A stretch of DNA of 63,986 bases, from the NCBI GenBank assembly GCA_947458405.1, contig CANGZW010000009.1:1-63986 (forward strand), in the 5' to 3' direction. Shown in pieces: positions 52,092-62,019 of this stretch; position 1 is the stretch's first letter, and each line of letters starts with the position of its first letter. This DNA comes from Leptospiraceae bacterium. GTDB taxonomy: Bacteria; Spirochaetota; Leptospiria; Leptospirales; Leptospiraceae. The translations under genes and the position numbers were made by a program. The notes beneath the pieces were generated by a model. It was not told the DNA's origin. It did no database searches and saw only the letters and a list, made by a program, of their open reading frames with translations.

Positions 52092-54311
52092 TTACTTTTT
52101 ATCCAAACTATGAATATAATCCCAATTGGATGGTAATTTCTTAGTTATTAGTTTTCCTTTTGAATCTCTTTCCAGTAACTTTTCACATCTCTGAAGGAGA
52201 ACAAAACTTGCTTTATCAACAGGATTTCTACTAAATAAGTATTTAAAAACTGAGTGTGCTTTCTTAATTTCACCTTTTTTATATAGGGAGTATGCATATT
52301 CATATTTTTCATGGTATTTCATTTTTAAGTCAGTATAATCATTCCATCCTTTCTTATACAATTCATAGAGAGAAACTGATACTTTTTTGCCGATCACCCT
52401 CACCTCATCAACTACTCTATAGCTGAATTCTTTTTTTTCTTCTTCTGTCAGTCTGTCATACGTAGCGTTACTAAAAACTATATTCATTCCATACTGTTTG
52501 GTTAAACTCTCCAATCTCGCAGAAAGGTTTACTACATCACTCATAATGGTAGGCTCCATTCTACCCTTATCCCCTATAATGCCAATCATGGATGTTCCGG
52601 AGTTTATACCTATTCCAATCTTTATCTCATGTTGTTTTTCCAGAAATCTTTTTTGGTTGAGTCCATTTAAAGCTTCCATGATTCCTAATGCGGATCTCAA
52701 AGCATCTGATGGTCTGTGTGGAAAAGCCGCCATAATAGCATCACCGAGGTAAGTAATCACAAACCCATCAAACTTATGAATCAAAGGTACTACTGTACTT
52801 AAATATGTATTTATAAATCCTATCAATTCTGGAGGTGTCATACCCTCTGCCAAAGTACTGAAGGATCTCATATCTGAAAAAAGAATAGTAAAATCTCCCT
52901 CCATTGCATCACCGAGCTCAAACTCAGTAATATTTGTTTTACCTAGCTCATTTAAAAAATCTTTGGGCACAAACTTTGACAATGTGAGATTTACATCATT
53001 GAGTTCATTTACCTTACTCTGTAGTATAGATTTCATCTCTGAATTTTCTTTAAATGCTTTAGAAAAAAGGGAAGATAATAAACTAGCCTGCCCGAGAAAG
53101 AATATCAAAAAGCCAGTTGATCCCAAAAATACACCATCAATTATCCTAAGGAATAATAACATATCATTTAAGGCACAGACTAAAAATACAAGAAAGGTTG
53201 CCAAAAATATCTTACCCTGCGTGGTTCTAATATTACTAATTATAACATATAAAATATGTATAAATATAATCGGTAGTACGTAAAATGAAATCTTGGTTAG
53301 GGTATTTAGAATAGTTAAATCAGTAAAAAGAATAATTAAAGCAATCAAAGAAAAAAGTATTTGATAGGAATAATAAAGTTTTAATAAGGAAACTTTAAAC
53401 AAAGACTTCACGTAAGACAAAAAGAATACTACTGCTAAAAAATAAAATAGGTGCCCAATAATTGTAGCCCAATACCAAGAAATATTAGGAATAAATTCAT
53501 GAATTGTATCATTTCCAGTAAGAAATTGTCTAAAACTTAGCGTAATACATACAATAGAAAAATAAAGACTTGATCTGTCATCTGACCTTTGAAGATAAAG
53601 TACAATATGATACAATCCAATCACTAAAAGTGAACTAAATATGATAAAATCCCAAGCAAGATTTTTCTTTTGTTCCAATTCCAACTCATCTTTTAAACCA
53701 ATATCGGGAGCCTGTGTCAACCCTCCATTTCTCAATAAAAAATTGGATACATGAATTGTGATACTTTGTACCTCTAAGTTGGGTAATAATAGTTCACGTT
53801 GTGCTCTGGGGGGAAGAGAGGTATCTTTTGAAAGGGAGGATGAGCTTACATACTCTTCCGAATTTAGAAATACTTCTTTTGAGCTTGCAATCATATTGAG
53901 CTTTACTGCGGGTTTAAAGTCTTTAGGCAAAAGTATCTTTAACTGATACGTTCCAAATCCATAAGAAGGATGTTCTTCCGTCCCTAAATGATTCCAGTTT
54001 CCAGGAACCTTGAGATAAGAACTTTCACTTTGATTGCAGTCTGTATAAAATTCAGTCTCTCGATTTGAATGTATCTCACTGACTCTACAAAATTTTTTCC
54101 AGTGAAACTCCCACTCTCCCTCTAGCCTTACCCTCCCGTCCTTTTCAAAATCCCATTCTCTGAGATCAATCACACCTTTTTCTACTTTGGGAGGATACTT
54201 TTTACGGGAGTTACACGAATAAAATGCTAGGCTTACAATTATGAATAAACAAAGGATTTTTCCTGATCTGTTTACTCTATCAAAAAAAGGAGAACCTTGA
54301 ATATAAGCCAT
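52092..54311 (-). CDS. 7TMR-DISM class III adenylate/guanylate cyclase
   Basis: A 739-aa membrane cyclase. Lipoprotein-like signal (AFYSC, C33), the family sensor start IDLREWDFEKDGRVRLEG, 7TM (SSLLVIGLYHIVLY onward), a short coiled coil, then the catalytic domain. The first metal Asp is in TILFSDMRSFS (D480), the second in YLGDAIMAAF (D524), with SDVVNLSARLE near the end. The Lys that reads the purine in adenylate cyclases (usually DK before the x-GD) is Thr here (T520), and the EYT motif is EPT. Nucleotide preference is therefore uncertain. A C-terminal TPR-like tail follows. It is a paralogue of the kinases at 6598 and 10283. Confidence 0.88.
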   Translation of the reverse strand: MAYIQGSPFFDRVNRSGKILCLFIIVSLAFYSCNSRKKYPPKVEKGVIDLREWDFEKDGRVRLEGEWEFHWKKFCRVSEIHSNRETEFYTDCNQSESSYLKVPGNWNHLGTEEHPSYGFGTYQLKILLPKDFKPAVKLNMIASSKEVFLNSEEYVSSSSLSKDTSLPPRAQRELLLPNLEVQSITIHVSNFLLRNGGLTQAPDIGLKDELELEQKKNLAWDFIIFSSLLVIGLYHIVLYLQRSDDRSSLYFSIVCITLSFRQFLTGNDTIHEFIPNISWYWATIIGHLFYFLAVVFFLSYVKSLFKVSLLKLYYSYQILFSLIALIILFTDLTILNTLTKISFYVLPIIFIHILYVIISNIRTTQGKIFLATFLVFLVCALNDMLLFLRIIDGVFLGSTGFLIFFLGQASLLSSLFSKAFKENSEMKSILQSKVNELNDVNLTLSKFVPKDFLNELGKTNITEFELGDAMEGDFTILFSDMRSFSTLAEGMTPPELIGFINTYLSTVVPLIHKFDGFVITYLGDAIMAAFPHRPSDALRSALGIMEALNGLNQKRFLEKQHEIKIGIGINSGTSMIGIIGDKGRMEPTIMSDVVNLSARLESLTKQYGMNIVFSNATYDRLTEEEKKEFSYRVVDEVRVIGKKVSVSLYELYKKGWNDYTDLKMKYHEKYEYAYSLYKKGEIKKAHSVFKYLFSRNPVDKASFVLLQRCEKLLERDSKGKLITKKLPSNWDYIHSLDKK

Positions 54312-55145
54312 AATTCCAAGAAATTAATGGGAAGAATTCATTGTAAACAACTATATCAATTTTGTTGAGGATTGACTGGGCTCTAAAAGTTGATTTAGAG
54401 GGTTTTTAAAAGCTGTTTTGATTTAAGATTTTTCGTATAACGAACTCTGCATTAGAAAGAAAACAATATTTCATATGGCATGATTATACAGAGTAAAAAT
54501 ATTTAAATAAAATCTGGTTATTGCATTAACCTAGAATTTATTTATCATTAGCGTGCTACGATATTTTGATTTTTAATAAGAACATTTTTCTTTAAATATA
54601 TCTATAAAGAATTTGTACTAACATTAATGTTTTATATAATCTAAAGATATGGAAGCGAAATACTCCAAGGTTTAGTCATCCTAATCTGTGTTCATAGATT
54701 TTTAAGTTAACTTTGTATGACAAATTTAACCCTTAGAGGTATCTATCCTAGTTTCAGCCGATGGTCTAGTTGTTACTTTTTATTTGACATTTTTCATTTT
54801 TTTTGTAAATAGAAGGGTTTTTGCTCTATTTTAGTCCGTCGGGGCTTTATGATTAAGTTAGACCTAAAAGGGATTGTTATGTAAAATTAGTGAATTTAAC
54901 ATAATTGGAAAAATAAAATCGTATTTAGCTTATGAAATTCTCTAAATTTTAAGGCAAATTATCTGACGATTTTATGAATTAATTGATGATTATTGTAATA
55001 TTATTTTAAATTTAGTAACTTATTCGATTTTTTTTTAGTATTTATATAATAATTCTTGCACTTTGTATTTTATTGAGTCAATAGTATTTACTCGTTGAAT
55101 TAGGTTTTTTTGGGGTTTTAGTGTCTTGGGGGGAAGGATGGGTTG
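54312..55145. other. 834-bp gene-free region upstream of the cas operon
   Basis: No credible ORF. On the plus strand TTGACA (54784-54789) with TAAATA (54806-54811, 16-bp spacer) is a possible promoter with a leader of about 330 bases to cas3. A TATAAT at 55045-55050 lies closer but lacks a good -35. CTCTAAA and TTTAGAG form a 7-bp hairpin at 54381-54400 followed by GGTTTTT. No CRISPR-like repeats or tRNA are seen here. Confidence 0.45.
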
Positions 55146-57950
55146 ATGAGTAAGGATTATTATAACTATTGGGGAAAAGCGGATAAAGATGGGAATTATC
55201 ACTTACTGGTTTATCACAGTTTAGATGTAGCAGCAGTGGGAGAGGTGATGTTTAGGGGTAATCCTAAACTCTTAAATCGATTTGCTAAATTACTAAATTT
55301 GGATGAAATACTATTTAAACACCTTTTTCTCTTCTTTCTTTCCATCCATGACCTAGGTAAATTTGCAGATTCTTTCCAAGGTCAAATTAAAAACATTTAT
55401 TATAAGTTAAATCCTGATTCAACTCCAAAGACCTACAATATTCGCCATGATAGTTTGGGTTTTATTCTTTGGAATAAAGAATTTTTAAAAAATAAAAGAG
55501 GAAAATTAAATGGAAGAATTGTAGAGTCTAATTATTTCCAATTAAACTCACTTGAAAATAGAGAAATTAATAACCTATTGAATATATTAATATCAATTAC
55601 AACGGGTCATCATGGAAAGCCCCCTTCCAATACAGGTTATACTGGGAATGCAGTGGATATAAATTCTCATTTTATTACTAAAAATGTGAATGATTCTTAT
55701 CAATATTTATGTTTTGCATATGATCACTTTGTGAAACAATTAGATTTAACAGAATTAGAAGGTATTGATTTTGAGAAAACCCAGTTGGCATTAAATAACA
55801 CCTCCTTTTGGTTAGCGGGTTTTAGTGTGTTATGCGATTGGATAGGTTCTAATAAAGATATTTTTAAATTCAAATCAGATGAAATCTCATTAGATCAATA
55901 TTGGAATAAATATGCGATTCCCAATGCTCAGAGAGCAATTGAAATTGCTGGAATTTTACCAAGTAATAGATCCATATACGCAACTCCACAAGAATTATTT
56001 TCTAATCCATCTAATAATAAAACTTTCATACCTACACCTTTACAAACTGCTTGTGATTCCATTCATTTAAATAATGAACCACAATTAATTATATTAGAAG
56101 ATGTGACAGGTGCCGGAAAAACAGAAGCATCTTTTATTCTCGCAAAGAGGTTAATGGCTACTTGTGGGTACGAAGGTTTCTTCATAGGACTTCCAACTAT
56201 GGCAACAGCTAATGGAATGTATGACCGTGTTGCATCTTATTATAAAAAATTGTACGAACCTTTACCGAATATGGAGCCTTCTTTAATTTTAGCACATGGA
56301 GCAAAAGCCCTATCTAATAAATTTCAAAAGTCAATCATTGCTGATACAATTCCAGATGATATATCCTATGCCAAAGATGAAGAGTCCGCATCTGCAAGTT
56401 GCTCTGCATGGCTAGCAGATAGTAGTAAAAAAGCAACACTTGCCCATGTTGCTGTTGGAACAATTGACCAAGTACTAATATCAATACTACTATCAAAATT
56501 TCAATCTTTACGACTATTCGGAATGATGAATAAAATTTTGATACTTGATGAAGTTCATGCGTATGACACTTATATGAATCAACTAATTGAAACATTACTA
56601 ATTGCACAGGCTAAAATTGGTGGGAGTGTTATTCTACTCACAGCAACCATGCCAAATAAATTAAAGAAGAAATTCATTACCGCTTTTCAATTGAATAAAG
56701 TCAAAGTAGAAAAAGAGGAGCAACTAAATCAATATCCTTTAATTACACAAGTCACTCAGAACCAGCCACCAACCCAAATTCCTGTTGAAACTAGAGATGA
56801 AGTTAAGCGAACAGTTCAAGTAAAATTTATTCATAAAGTAGAAGATATATACAACTTAATCCAGGAATCAATCAAAGATAAAAAATGTGTTTGTTGGATT
56901 CGAAACACAGTAGCTGATGCGATGAATTCTTATGAAAGGTTGAGTTCTAATCAAGATTACAATAAAGATAGTCTAATCCTATTTCATGCTCGTTTTACAA
57001 TGGGAGATAGGTTGGATAAGGAACAAGAAGTTTTAAAACTCTTTGGAAAAGATAGTAATTCAAAGGATCGTAGTGGTAAGATTGTAATTGCTACACAAGT
57101 GATAGAGCAATCACTCGATTTGGATTTTGATATAATGATTACAGATCTTGCCCCTATAGATTTAATTATCCAGCGAGCAGGGCGATTAAAAAGGCATACA
57201 CGAGATGTATTAGGTAATCGAATCTTTAGAAAAGATGAGAGAGCTAAACCTATGCTCTATTTGTTCTCCCCTGATATTATTGATAATCCAGAAAAGAATT
57301 GGTATAGTTCAGTTTTTCGTGGAGGTTCCAAAGTATATCCCGATCACGGAAAATTATATTTAACTGCAAAGATTCTTTATCAAAAAGGAGAATTAAAAAT
57401 GCCAGAAGAAGCACGTAACTTAATTGAATTTGTGTATGGTGAACATGAAAAGATCCCCCAAAATCTTATAGAAATTAGTATAGAAAATGAAAATAAGAAT
57501 AAACAGAAATCATCTCAGGCAGAGAATAATACGATCAAACTTGATTCTGGTTATACTGCTTTAGAGAATGAAACAATTTGGAATGACATTAATGCCCCCA
57601 CACGTTTAGGGGAAGAGACGATTAGAGTGATCTTAGCAAAATATGAGAATGGTTTTTTAAATCCTTGGTTCTCTGAGGGAGTACATCTTTGGGAAAATAG
57701 TGAAGTAAAAGTAATGTCTTACATTCTGCAATCAGAAAAAGAAAATGATGATGAGCAATTAAAACAAGATATAAAAAATTGCAAGGAGAAATTACCGGAT
57801 AAAGGAAAATATTCAATACTAATACCTTTACAAAAAAATATAAATGGAAATTGGATAGGATCTGCTTTGGATAAGAAAGGAAATGAAATGAATTTTATAT
57901 ATGATACAGAAATAGGATTTCGGAAAATAAAAGGGAGTGAAAGGATATGA
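55146..57950 (+). CDS. cas3: Type I-E Cas3 nuclease-helicase
   Basis: A 934-aa effector that unwinds and degrades DNA recognised by Cascade. An N-terminal HD nuclease: H24 in VYHSLDVAAV, H68-D69 in SIHDLGKF, and further His in TTGHHGKP. Then the superfamily 2 helicase: Walker A DVTGAGKTEAS (K325), DEVH (468-471) in ILDEVHAYD, motif III LLTATMP, motif VI QRAGRLKRH (676-684). All key residues are intact. The ATG at 55146 follows GGGGGGAAGG; a TTG one codon earlier is less likely. The stop overlaps cse1 by 4 bp. This is the first gene of the operon. Confidence 0.96.
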   Translation: MSKDYYNYWGKADKDGNYHLLVYHSLDVAAVGEVMFRGNPKLLNRFAKLLNLDEILFKHLFLFFLSIHDLGKFADSFQGQIKNIYYKLNPDSTPKTYNIRHDSLGFILWNKEFLKNKRGKLNGRIVESNYFQLNSLENREINNLLNILISITTGHHGKPPSNTGYTGNAVDINSHFITKNVNDSYQYLCFAYDHFVKQLDLTELEGIDFEKTQLALNNTSFWLAGFSVLCDWIGSNKDIFKFKSDEISLDQYWNKYAIPNAQRAIEIAGILPSNRSIYATPQELFSNPSNNKTFIPTPLQTACDSIHLNNEPQLIILEDVTGAGKTEASFILAKRLMATCGYEGFFIGLPTMATANGMYDRVASYYKKLYEPLPNMEPSLILAHGAKALSNKFQKSIIADTIPDDISYAKDEESASASCSAWLADSSKKATLAHVAVGTIDQVLISILLSKFQSLRLFGMMNKILILDEVHAYDTYMNQLIETLLIAQAKIGGSVILLTATMPNKLKKKFITAFQLNKVKVEKEEQLNQYPLITQVTQNQPPTQIPVETRDEVKRTVQVKFIHKVEDIYNLIQESIKDKKCVCWIRNTVADAMNSYERLSSNQDYNKDSLILFHARFTMGDRLDKEQEVLKLFGKDSNSKDRSGKIVIATQVIEQSLDLDFDIMITDLAPIDLIIQRAGRLKRHTRDVLGNRIFRKDERAKPMLYLFSPDIIDNPEKNWYSSVFRGGSKVYPDHGKLYLTAKILYQKGELKMPEEARNLIEFVYGEHEKIPQNLIEISIENENKNKQKSSQAENNTIKLDSGYTALENETIWNDINAPTRLGEETIRVILAKYENGFLNPWFSEGVHLWENSEVKVMSYILQSEKENDDEQLKQDIKNCKEKLPDKGKYSILIPLQKNINGNWIGSALDKKGNEMNFIYDTEIGFRKIKGSERI

Positions 57951-59644
57951 ATTTATTAAAAAATAAGTGGATTACTGTAGTACGAAAAAATGGAGAAAAG
58001 GAAAAAATAGCACCCCACGAAGTTACTGATCAAATTGATTCAAATCCAATTATTGAGATCATATCCCCTCGACCAGATTTTAAGGGAGCATTGTACCAAT
58101 TTCTAATAGGATTATATCAAACTGTTTATGCTCCTAAAAATGAAAATATATGGGAAGATAGATTTAATACCCCACCTAGCCCGAAAGATTTAAAGAATGA
58201 AATGGATAAAGTTGCTTTTGCATTTGACTTATTTGGAGAGCAGATTCGGTTCATGCAAGATGTGAGTCTTACTGAAAAGGATTCAAGAACGAATATTTCT
58301 TCATTATTTATTGATTCACCAGGGGAAAACACTCTCAAAGAAAATAAAGATCACTTTATTAAAAGAAATACTATAGATAAAGTTTGTCTTGAGTGTGCTT
58401 CCTTAGGATTATTTACTCTACAAACTAATTCACCCTCTGGTGGGCAAGGGCATTTAACATCTATTCGTGGAGGTGGCCCCCTAACTACTTTATTAAAATA
58501 TGATACAAAAAATGAGGAGGATTTAAAATATAAGACTTTATGGTCGGATATCTGGCTTAATGTATTACCAGAGACTAATTTTAACGGTAATATTGGCTTT
58601 GGTGATCAATATAAATATGTATTACCATGGACTATAACGCAATTCATAGAAAAAGATAAATATAATGATCTTAAAAGAGAGGAAAAAAAGAAAGGTAAAA
58701 CAGTTGAACTTTCAGGAATTATCGCTACAACACAAGACTTACATGGGTACTCCATCTATTGGTCTTATCCTAGAAGAATATTATTAAATTCTAATGAACG
58801 GACAGAGCTTTGTGATATATGCGGAGAAAAGTCTAAAACTATAATTGATTCATATTTAGCTAAGACCTATGGCTTTGATTATGGTGGTGGAGGTTGGATC
58901 CATCCACTCAGTCCGTACTACTTTAAGAAAGATAAAGATTTAGGTGAAACTTGGTTTCCATATCATCCGCAACCCGGTGGGATAATTTATAATAACTGGC
59001 AAGCATTCATTTATGGAGTAAATGGAAAAGATAAGAGTGCGAAAGTAATTAGTTATTTTCTTGAGTCAGGAAGGAAAGAGGGGCAAACAATCGTTTATGC
59101 TTTTGGTTATGATATGGATAATATGAAGGCTAGATGTTGGTATGAAAGTCTAATCCCTATTTATCACATTGAACCTAAATATAACGATAAGTACGAATCT
59201 ATCATTTCATCAATCTTACAATCTGCATCTCAAGCTGCTAATAATTTACAAACAAAAGTAAAGGATGCATGGTTCAATGAAGGAGCAAAACCAAGAGGGG
59301 ACTTTGATTATTTAAAAATAGAATTCTTTAAATCAACAGAAGTAAAATTCTATGAATTAGCAAAACTAATTCGAGACTATCTTGATAGAGTAGATCCATT
59401 TGATGACCAAGCTAAAATGGATTGGTTAAAATATTTGAATACCGAGTCTTTGAAAATTTTTGATCTCTATGTAGAATCAGGTTCAATTGAATTTGAAAAT
59501 ATTCAAAGAATAGTAAATGCAAGAAGTTCTTTAATATCTTGGAATCTAGGAGATAAAATGAAAAAGAACATTGGACTACCCACCCAAGAAAAACCAATAG
59601 CAAAGAAAAAATCAACTAACAAAAAAGGAGAAAAAACCAAATGA
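57947..59644 (+). CDS. cse1: Cse1/Cas8e, Cascade large subunit
   Basis: A 565-aa large subunit that recognises the PAM and recruits Cas3. Type I-E signatures: NLLKNKWITVVRKNGEKEKI at the N-terminus, the L1 region PSGGQGHLTSIRGGGPLTTL, and two Cys pairs (CLECA and CDICG), which may bind zinc. There is a C-terminal helical bundle with a Lys-rich tail (AKKKSTNKKGEKTK). Length is slightly greater than the E. coli protein. It is coupled to cas3 and cse2 by ATGA overlaps. It shows no sign of damage. Confidence 0.94.
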   Translation: MNLLKNKWITVVRKNGEKEKIAPHEVTDQIDSNPIIEIISPRPDFKGALYQFLIGLYQTVYAPKNENIWEDRFNTPPSPKDLKNEMDKVAFAFDLFGEQIRFMQDVSLTEKDSRTNISSLFIDSPGENTLKENKDHFIKRNTIDKVCLECASLGLFTLQTNSPSGGQGHLTSIRGGGPLTTLLKYDTKNEEDLKYKTLWSDIWLNVLPETNFNGNIGFGDQYKYVLPWTITQFIEKDKYNDLKREEKKKGKTVELSGIIATTQDLHGYSIYWSYPRRILLNSNERTELCDICGEKSKTIIDSYLAKTYGFDYGGGGWIHPLSPYYFKKDKDLGETWFPYHPQPGGIIYNNWQAFIYGVNGKDKSAKVISYFLESGRKEGQTIVYAFGYDMDNMKARCWYESLIPIYHIEPKYNDKYESIISSILQSASQAANNLQTKVKDAWFNEGAKPRGDFDYLKIEFFKSTEVKFYELAKLIRDYLDRVDPFDDQAKMDWLKYLNTESLKIFDLYVESGSIEFENIQRIVNARSSLISWNLGDKMKKNIGLPTQEKPIAKKKSTNKKGEKTK

Positions 59645-60174
59645 GAGAGTTCGAAAAAAATTCTCCGAGTGGAGAAATTGTTTTACAATGGTGGAATGAC
59701 TTACAAAGAAATAATGGTAATAAAGCAAATTTAAGAAGATGTAGTACGCCATCTGAAACAGTTTTCTTACCCATTAGCCATATCCTAATTTCTAAATTAA
59801 AAGAAAGTAAAGATATAAAGAGTAAACTTTCCTCTGATCGGATTTGTGCAATTGCAGGAGTTTTATCGCATGTCAGGGAAAACAACCCAATAAACTTTGC
59901 AAGACAACTATCACAAAAAAAATCAGGTAGTGACCAAGCTTTACTAAGTGATATTCGATTTAGAAGAATATTACAATATTCTAATATTTATGAAGATGAT
60001 TTATTTTTCCAGAAGATTATCCGAGTCATCCACCATGTAGATTATAAAGTAAATATTCTAGATATCTTCTCCTCTCTCTACTTCTGGGGAGATAAAGTTA
60101 AAAAGCAATGGGCTTATGATTACTATGGATCAGCTAACACAAGTGAAAACGAAATAGAAGAGCAAATAAATTAA
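59641..60174 (+). CDS. cse2: Cse2, Cascade small subunit
   Basis: A 177-aa mainly helical protein in the position and size of Cse2. The N-terminus carries GEIVLQWWNDLQRNNGNKAN, in line with the WW/R-rich start of the family, and a basic RRILQYSNIYEDDLFF lies later. Cse2 dimers stabilise the R-loop along Cascade. It is coupled to cse1 (ATGA) and followed by cas7e after 19 bp. Family assignment rests on position plus the N-terminal pattern. Confidence 0.88.
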   Translation: MREFEKNSPSGEIVLQWWNDLQRNNGNKANLRRCSTPSETVFLPISHILISKLKESKDIKSKLSSDRICAIAGVLSHVRENNPINFARQLSQKKSGSDQALLSDIRFRRILQYSNIYEDDLFFQKIIRVIHHVDYKVNILDIFSSLYFWGDKVKKQWAYDYYGSANTSENEIEEQIN

Positions 60175-60193
60175 AATGCACAAGGAGCAGACA

Positions 60194-61252
60194 ATGAATA
60201 GATTCATTCAACTACACTTACTTACCTCATACCCACCTTCTAATTTAAATAGAGATGATTTGGGACGACCCAAAACAGCCATCATGGGTGGAGTCAATCG
60301 TTTAAGAATATCTTCCCAAAGTTTAAAACGAGCTTGGAGAACATCGGATGTTTTTAAAGAAAAATTATCCAATAATATTGGAACTAGAACAAAAGAGATG
60401 GGCATTCAAATATTTGAAAGCCTAAATGAAAAGGGAATTAAAGATAAAGATGCAAAAGACTGGGCCAAAAGTATTGCTGGTGTTTTTGGAAAACTAAAAG
60501 GTGAAAAAAAAGATAACCTAAATAATGATTTAGAGATAGAGCAATTAGCACACTTTAGTGTTGAAGAGAAGAATGCTATTGATGCTCTAATAAAAATATT
60601 AGTTACAGAAAAAAGAGCACCTACCGAAGCAGAATTAAAGCTTTTAAAAAAGGAAAACACTTCTGCAGATATTGCTATGTTCGGAAGAATGCTTGCTTCT
60701 TCTCCTGCGTTTAATAAAGAAGCTTCTATTCAAGTAGCACATGCAATTACAGTTCACAAAGTAGCAATTGAGGATGATTTTTTTACTGCTATTGATGATT
60801 TGAATAAAAATGATGTGGATGCTGGAGCGGGACATTTAGGTGATACAGAGTTTGGAGCTGGTCTTTTCTATTTATACATTTGCATTGATAGAAATCTTTT
60901 ATTAGATAATCTAAATGGCGATAGAAACTTAACCAATCAAACAATTGCCTCTTTTTTAGAAGCCAGTACTACAGTTTCTCCAACTGGTAAGCAAAACAGT
61001 TTTGCTTCCCGAGCTAGAGCTATGTTCTGTCTTGCAGAAAAAGGAAATCAGCAACCTCGCTCATTACATGCTTCTTTTTTAAAACCAATTGAAGATAAAG
61101 ACATGTTGACCAAAGCCATAAATGAGATCAAAACAATGAAAGATAATTTTTCTAAAGTTTATGGAAAATGCTCAGAGGGGGAACAATCCTTTGATGTTCT
61201 AAAAGGGGAAGGAAGTCTAGAAAATATTTCTAAATTTATACAGGAAGATTAG
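60194..61252 (+). CDS. cas7e: Cas7e/CasC, Cascade backbone subunit
   Basis: A 352-aa protein forming the six-copy backbone that holds the crRNA. Signatures: IQLHLLTSYPPSNLNRDDLG, RLRISSQSLKRAWRTS (RNA-binding), DVDAGAGHLGDTEFGAG and TGKQNSFASRARA. The ATG at 60194 is chosen because AAGGAG lies six bases upstream; a more upstream ATG at 60176 lacks this. The gene is intact and lies 2 bp from cas5e. Confidence 0.94.
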   Translation: MNRFIQLHLLTSYPPSNLNRDDLGRPKTAIMGGVNRLRISSQSLKRAWRTSDVFKEKLSNNIGTRTKEMGIQIFESLNEKGIKDKDAKDWAKSIAGVFGKLKGEKKDNLNNDLEIEQLAHFSVEEKNAIDALIKILVTEKRAPTEAELKLLKKENTSADIAMFGRMLASSPAFNKEASIQVAHAITVHKVAIEDDFFTAIDDLNKNDVDAGAGHLGDTEFGAGLFYLYICIDRNLLLDNLNGDRNLTNQTIASFLEASTTVSPTGKQNSFASRARAMFCLAEKGNQQPRSLHASFLKPIEDKDMLTKAINEIKTMKDNFSKVYGKCSEGEQSFDVLKGEGSLENISKFIQED

Positions 61253-61254
61253 AG

Positions 61255-62019
61255 ATGAGAGATTATCTAATCTTTAGATTGTATGGACCGATGGCTTCTT
61301 GGGGAGAAATCGCTGTGGGGGAAAATCGCCATAGCTTTTCCTATCCTTCCAAGTCTGCAATCATGGGTTTAGTTGCATCAGCGTTAGGATATAAACGAGA
61401 AGAGGATGAAAAACATGTTTTTTTAACCAAATCCCTATCATTTGGTGTGAAAGTTTATAACTCAGGGATTTTATTAAGAGATTATCATACTGTTCAAGTG
61501 CCTCCTAATAAGGGAAAAGTGATATACTCCACTCGTAAAGACGAGCTAAGAGATAAACTAGATTTGAATACAATCCTATCCTCTCGTGATTATAGAATGG
61601 ATGCTATGTACGACGTTTGCATCTACAAAAAAAATGATGAGATAAACTTAGTAGATATTCAAAATAAATTGAATGAACCAATCTTCCCTTTGTTTCTTGG
61701 TAGGAAATCATGTGTACTTGCATCACCCTTATTTGCAAGTTTAATCAGTGAGAATGATTTATTTTCTGCATTTTCTAAGTATACCAAATACTTGGATTTA
61801 AAGTTTAAAGATGCGAAAGTTGATAACTTCTTTGAAAATAAAAAACTAAATTCTAATTATACTGAATATATTTGGGAAAATGATTCTAAAGAAAGTTCTA
61901 CTGAAATTAGAACAAGACGGGATGAAGTTCTAAGTCGTAAGAGATGGCAGTTTAGTGAACGTAAAGAATTTTACAAAATGATACCAAAGGAGGATCATAA
62001 TGTTTCTATCCAATCTTGA
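61255..62019 (+). CDS. cas5e: Cas5e/CasD, Cascade 5'-handle subunit
   Basis: A 254-aa RAMP protein that caps the 5' handle of the crRNA. Type I-E hallmarks: YLIFRLYGPMASWGEIAVGE, the glycine-rich turn SYPSKSAIMGLVASALGY, and FPLFLGRKSCVLASPL. AGGAAG precedes the ATG by seven bases. Its last 20 bases overlap cas6e, whose ribosome-binding site (AAGGAGG) lies inside this gene. Nothing looks damaged. Confidence 0.94.
   Translation: MRDYLIFRLYGPMASWGEIAVGENRHSFSYPSKSAIMGLVASALGYKREEDEKHVFLTKSLSFGVKVYNSGILLRDYHTVQVPPNKGKVIYSTRKDELRDKLDLNTILSSRDYRMDAMYDVCIYKKNDEINLVDIQNKLNEPIFPLFLGRKSCVLASPLFASLISENDLFSAFSKYTKYLDLKFKDAKVDNFFENKKLNSNYTEYIWENDSKESSTEIRTRRDEVLSRKRWQFSERKEFYKMIPKEDHNVSIQS

Noticed and set aside
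51855-52136. Plus-strand 93-aa ORF
   Set aside because: It is antisense to the end of the cyclase gene and the small minus-strand ORF, with no coding features of its own.
54371-54410. Hairpin CTCTAAA/TTTAGAG with T-run as a plus-strand terminator
   Set aside because: No plus-strand gene lies upstream to terminate; the stem is only 7 A/T-rich pairs.
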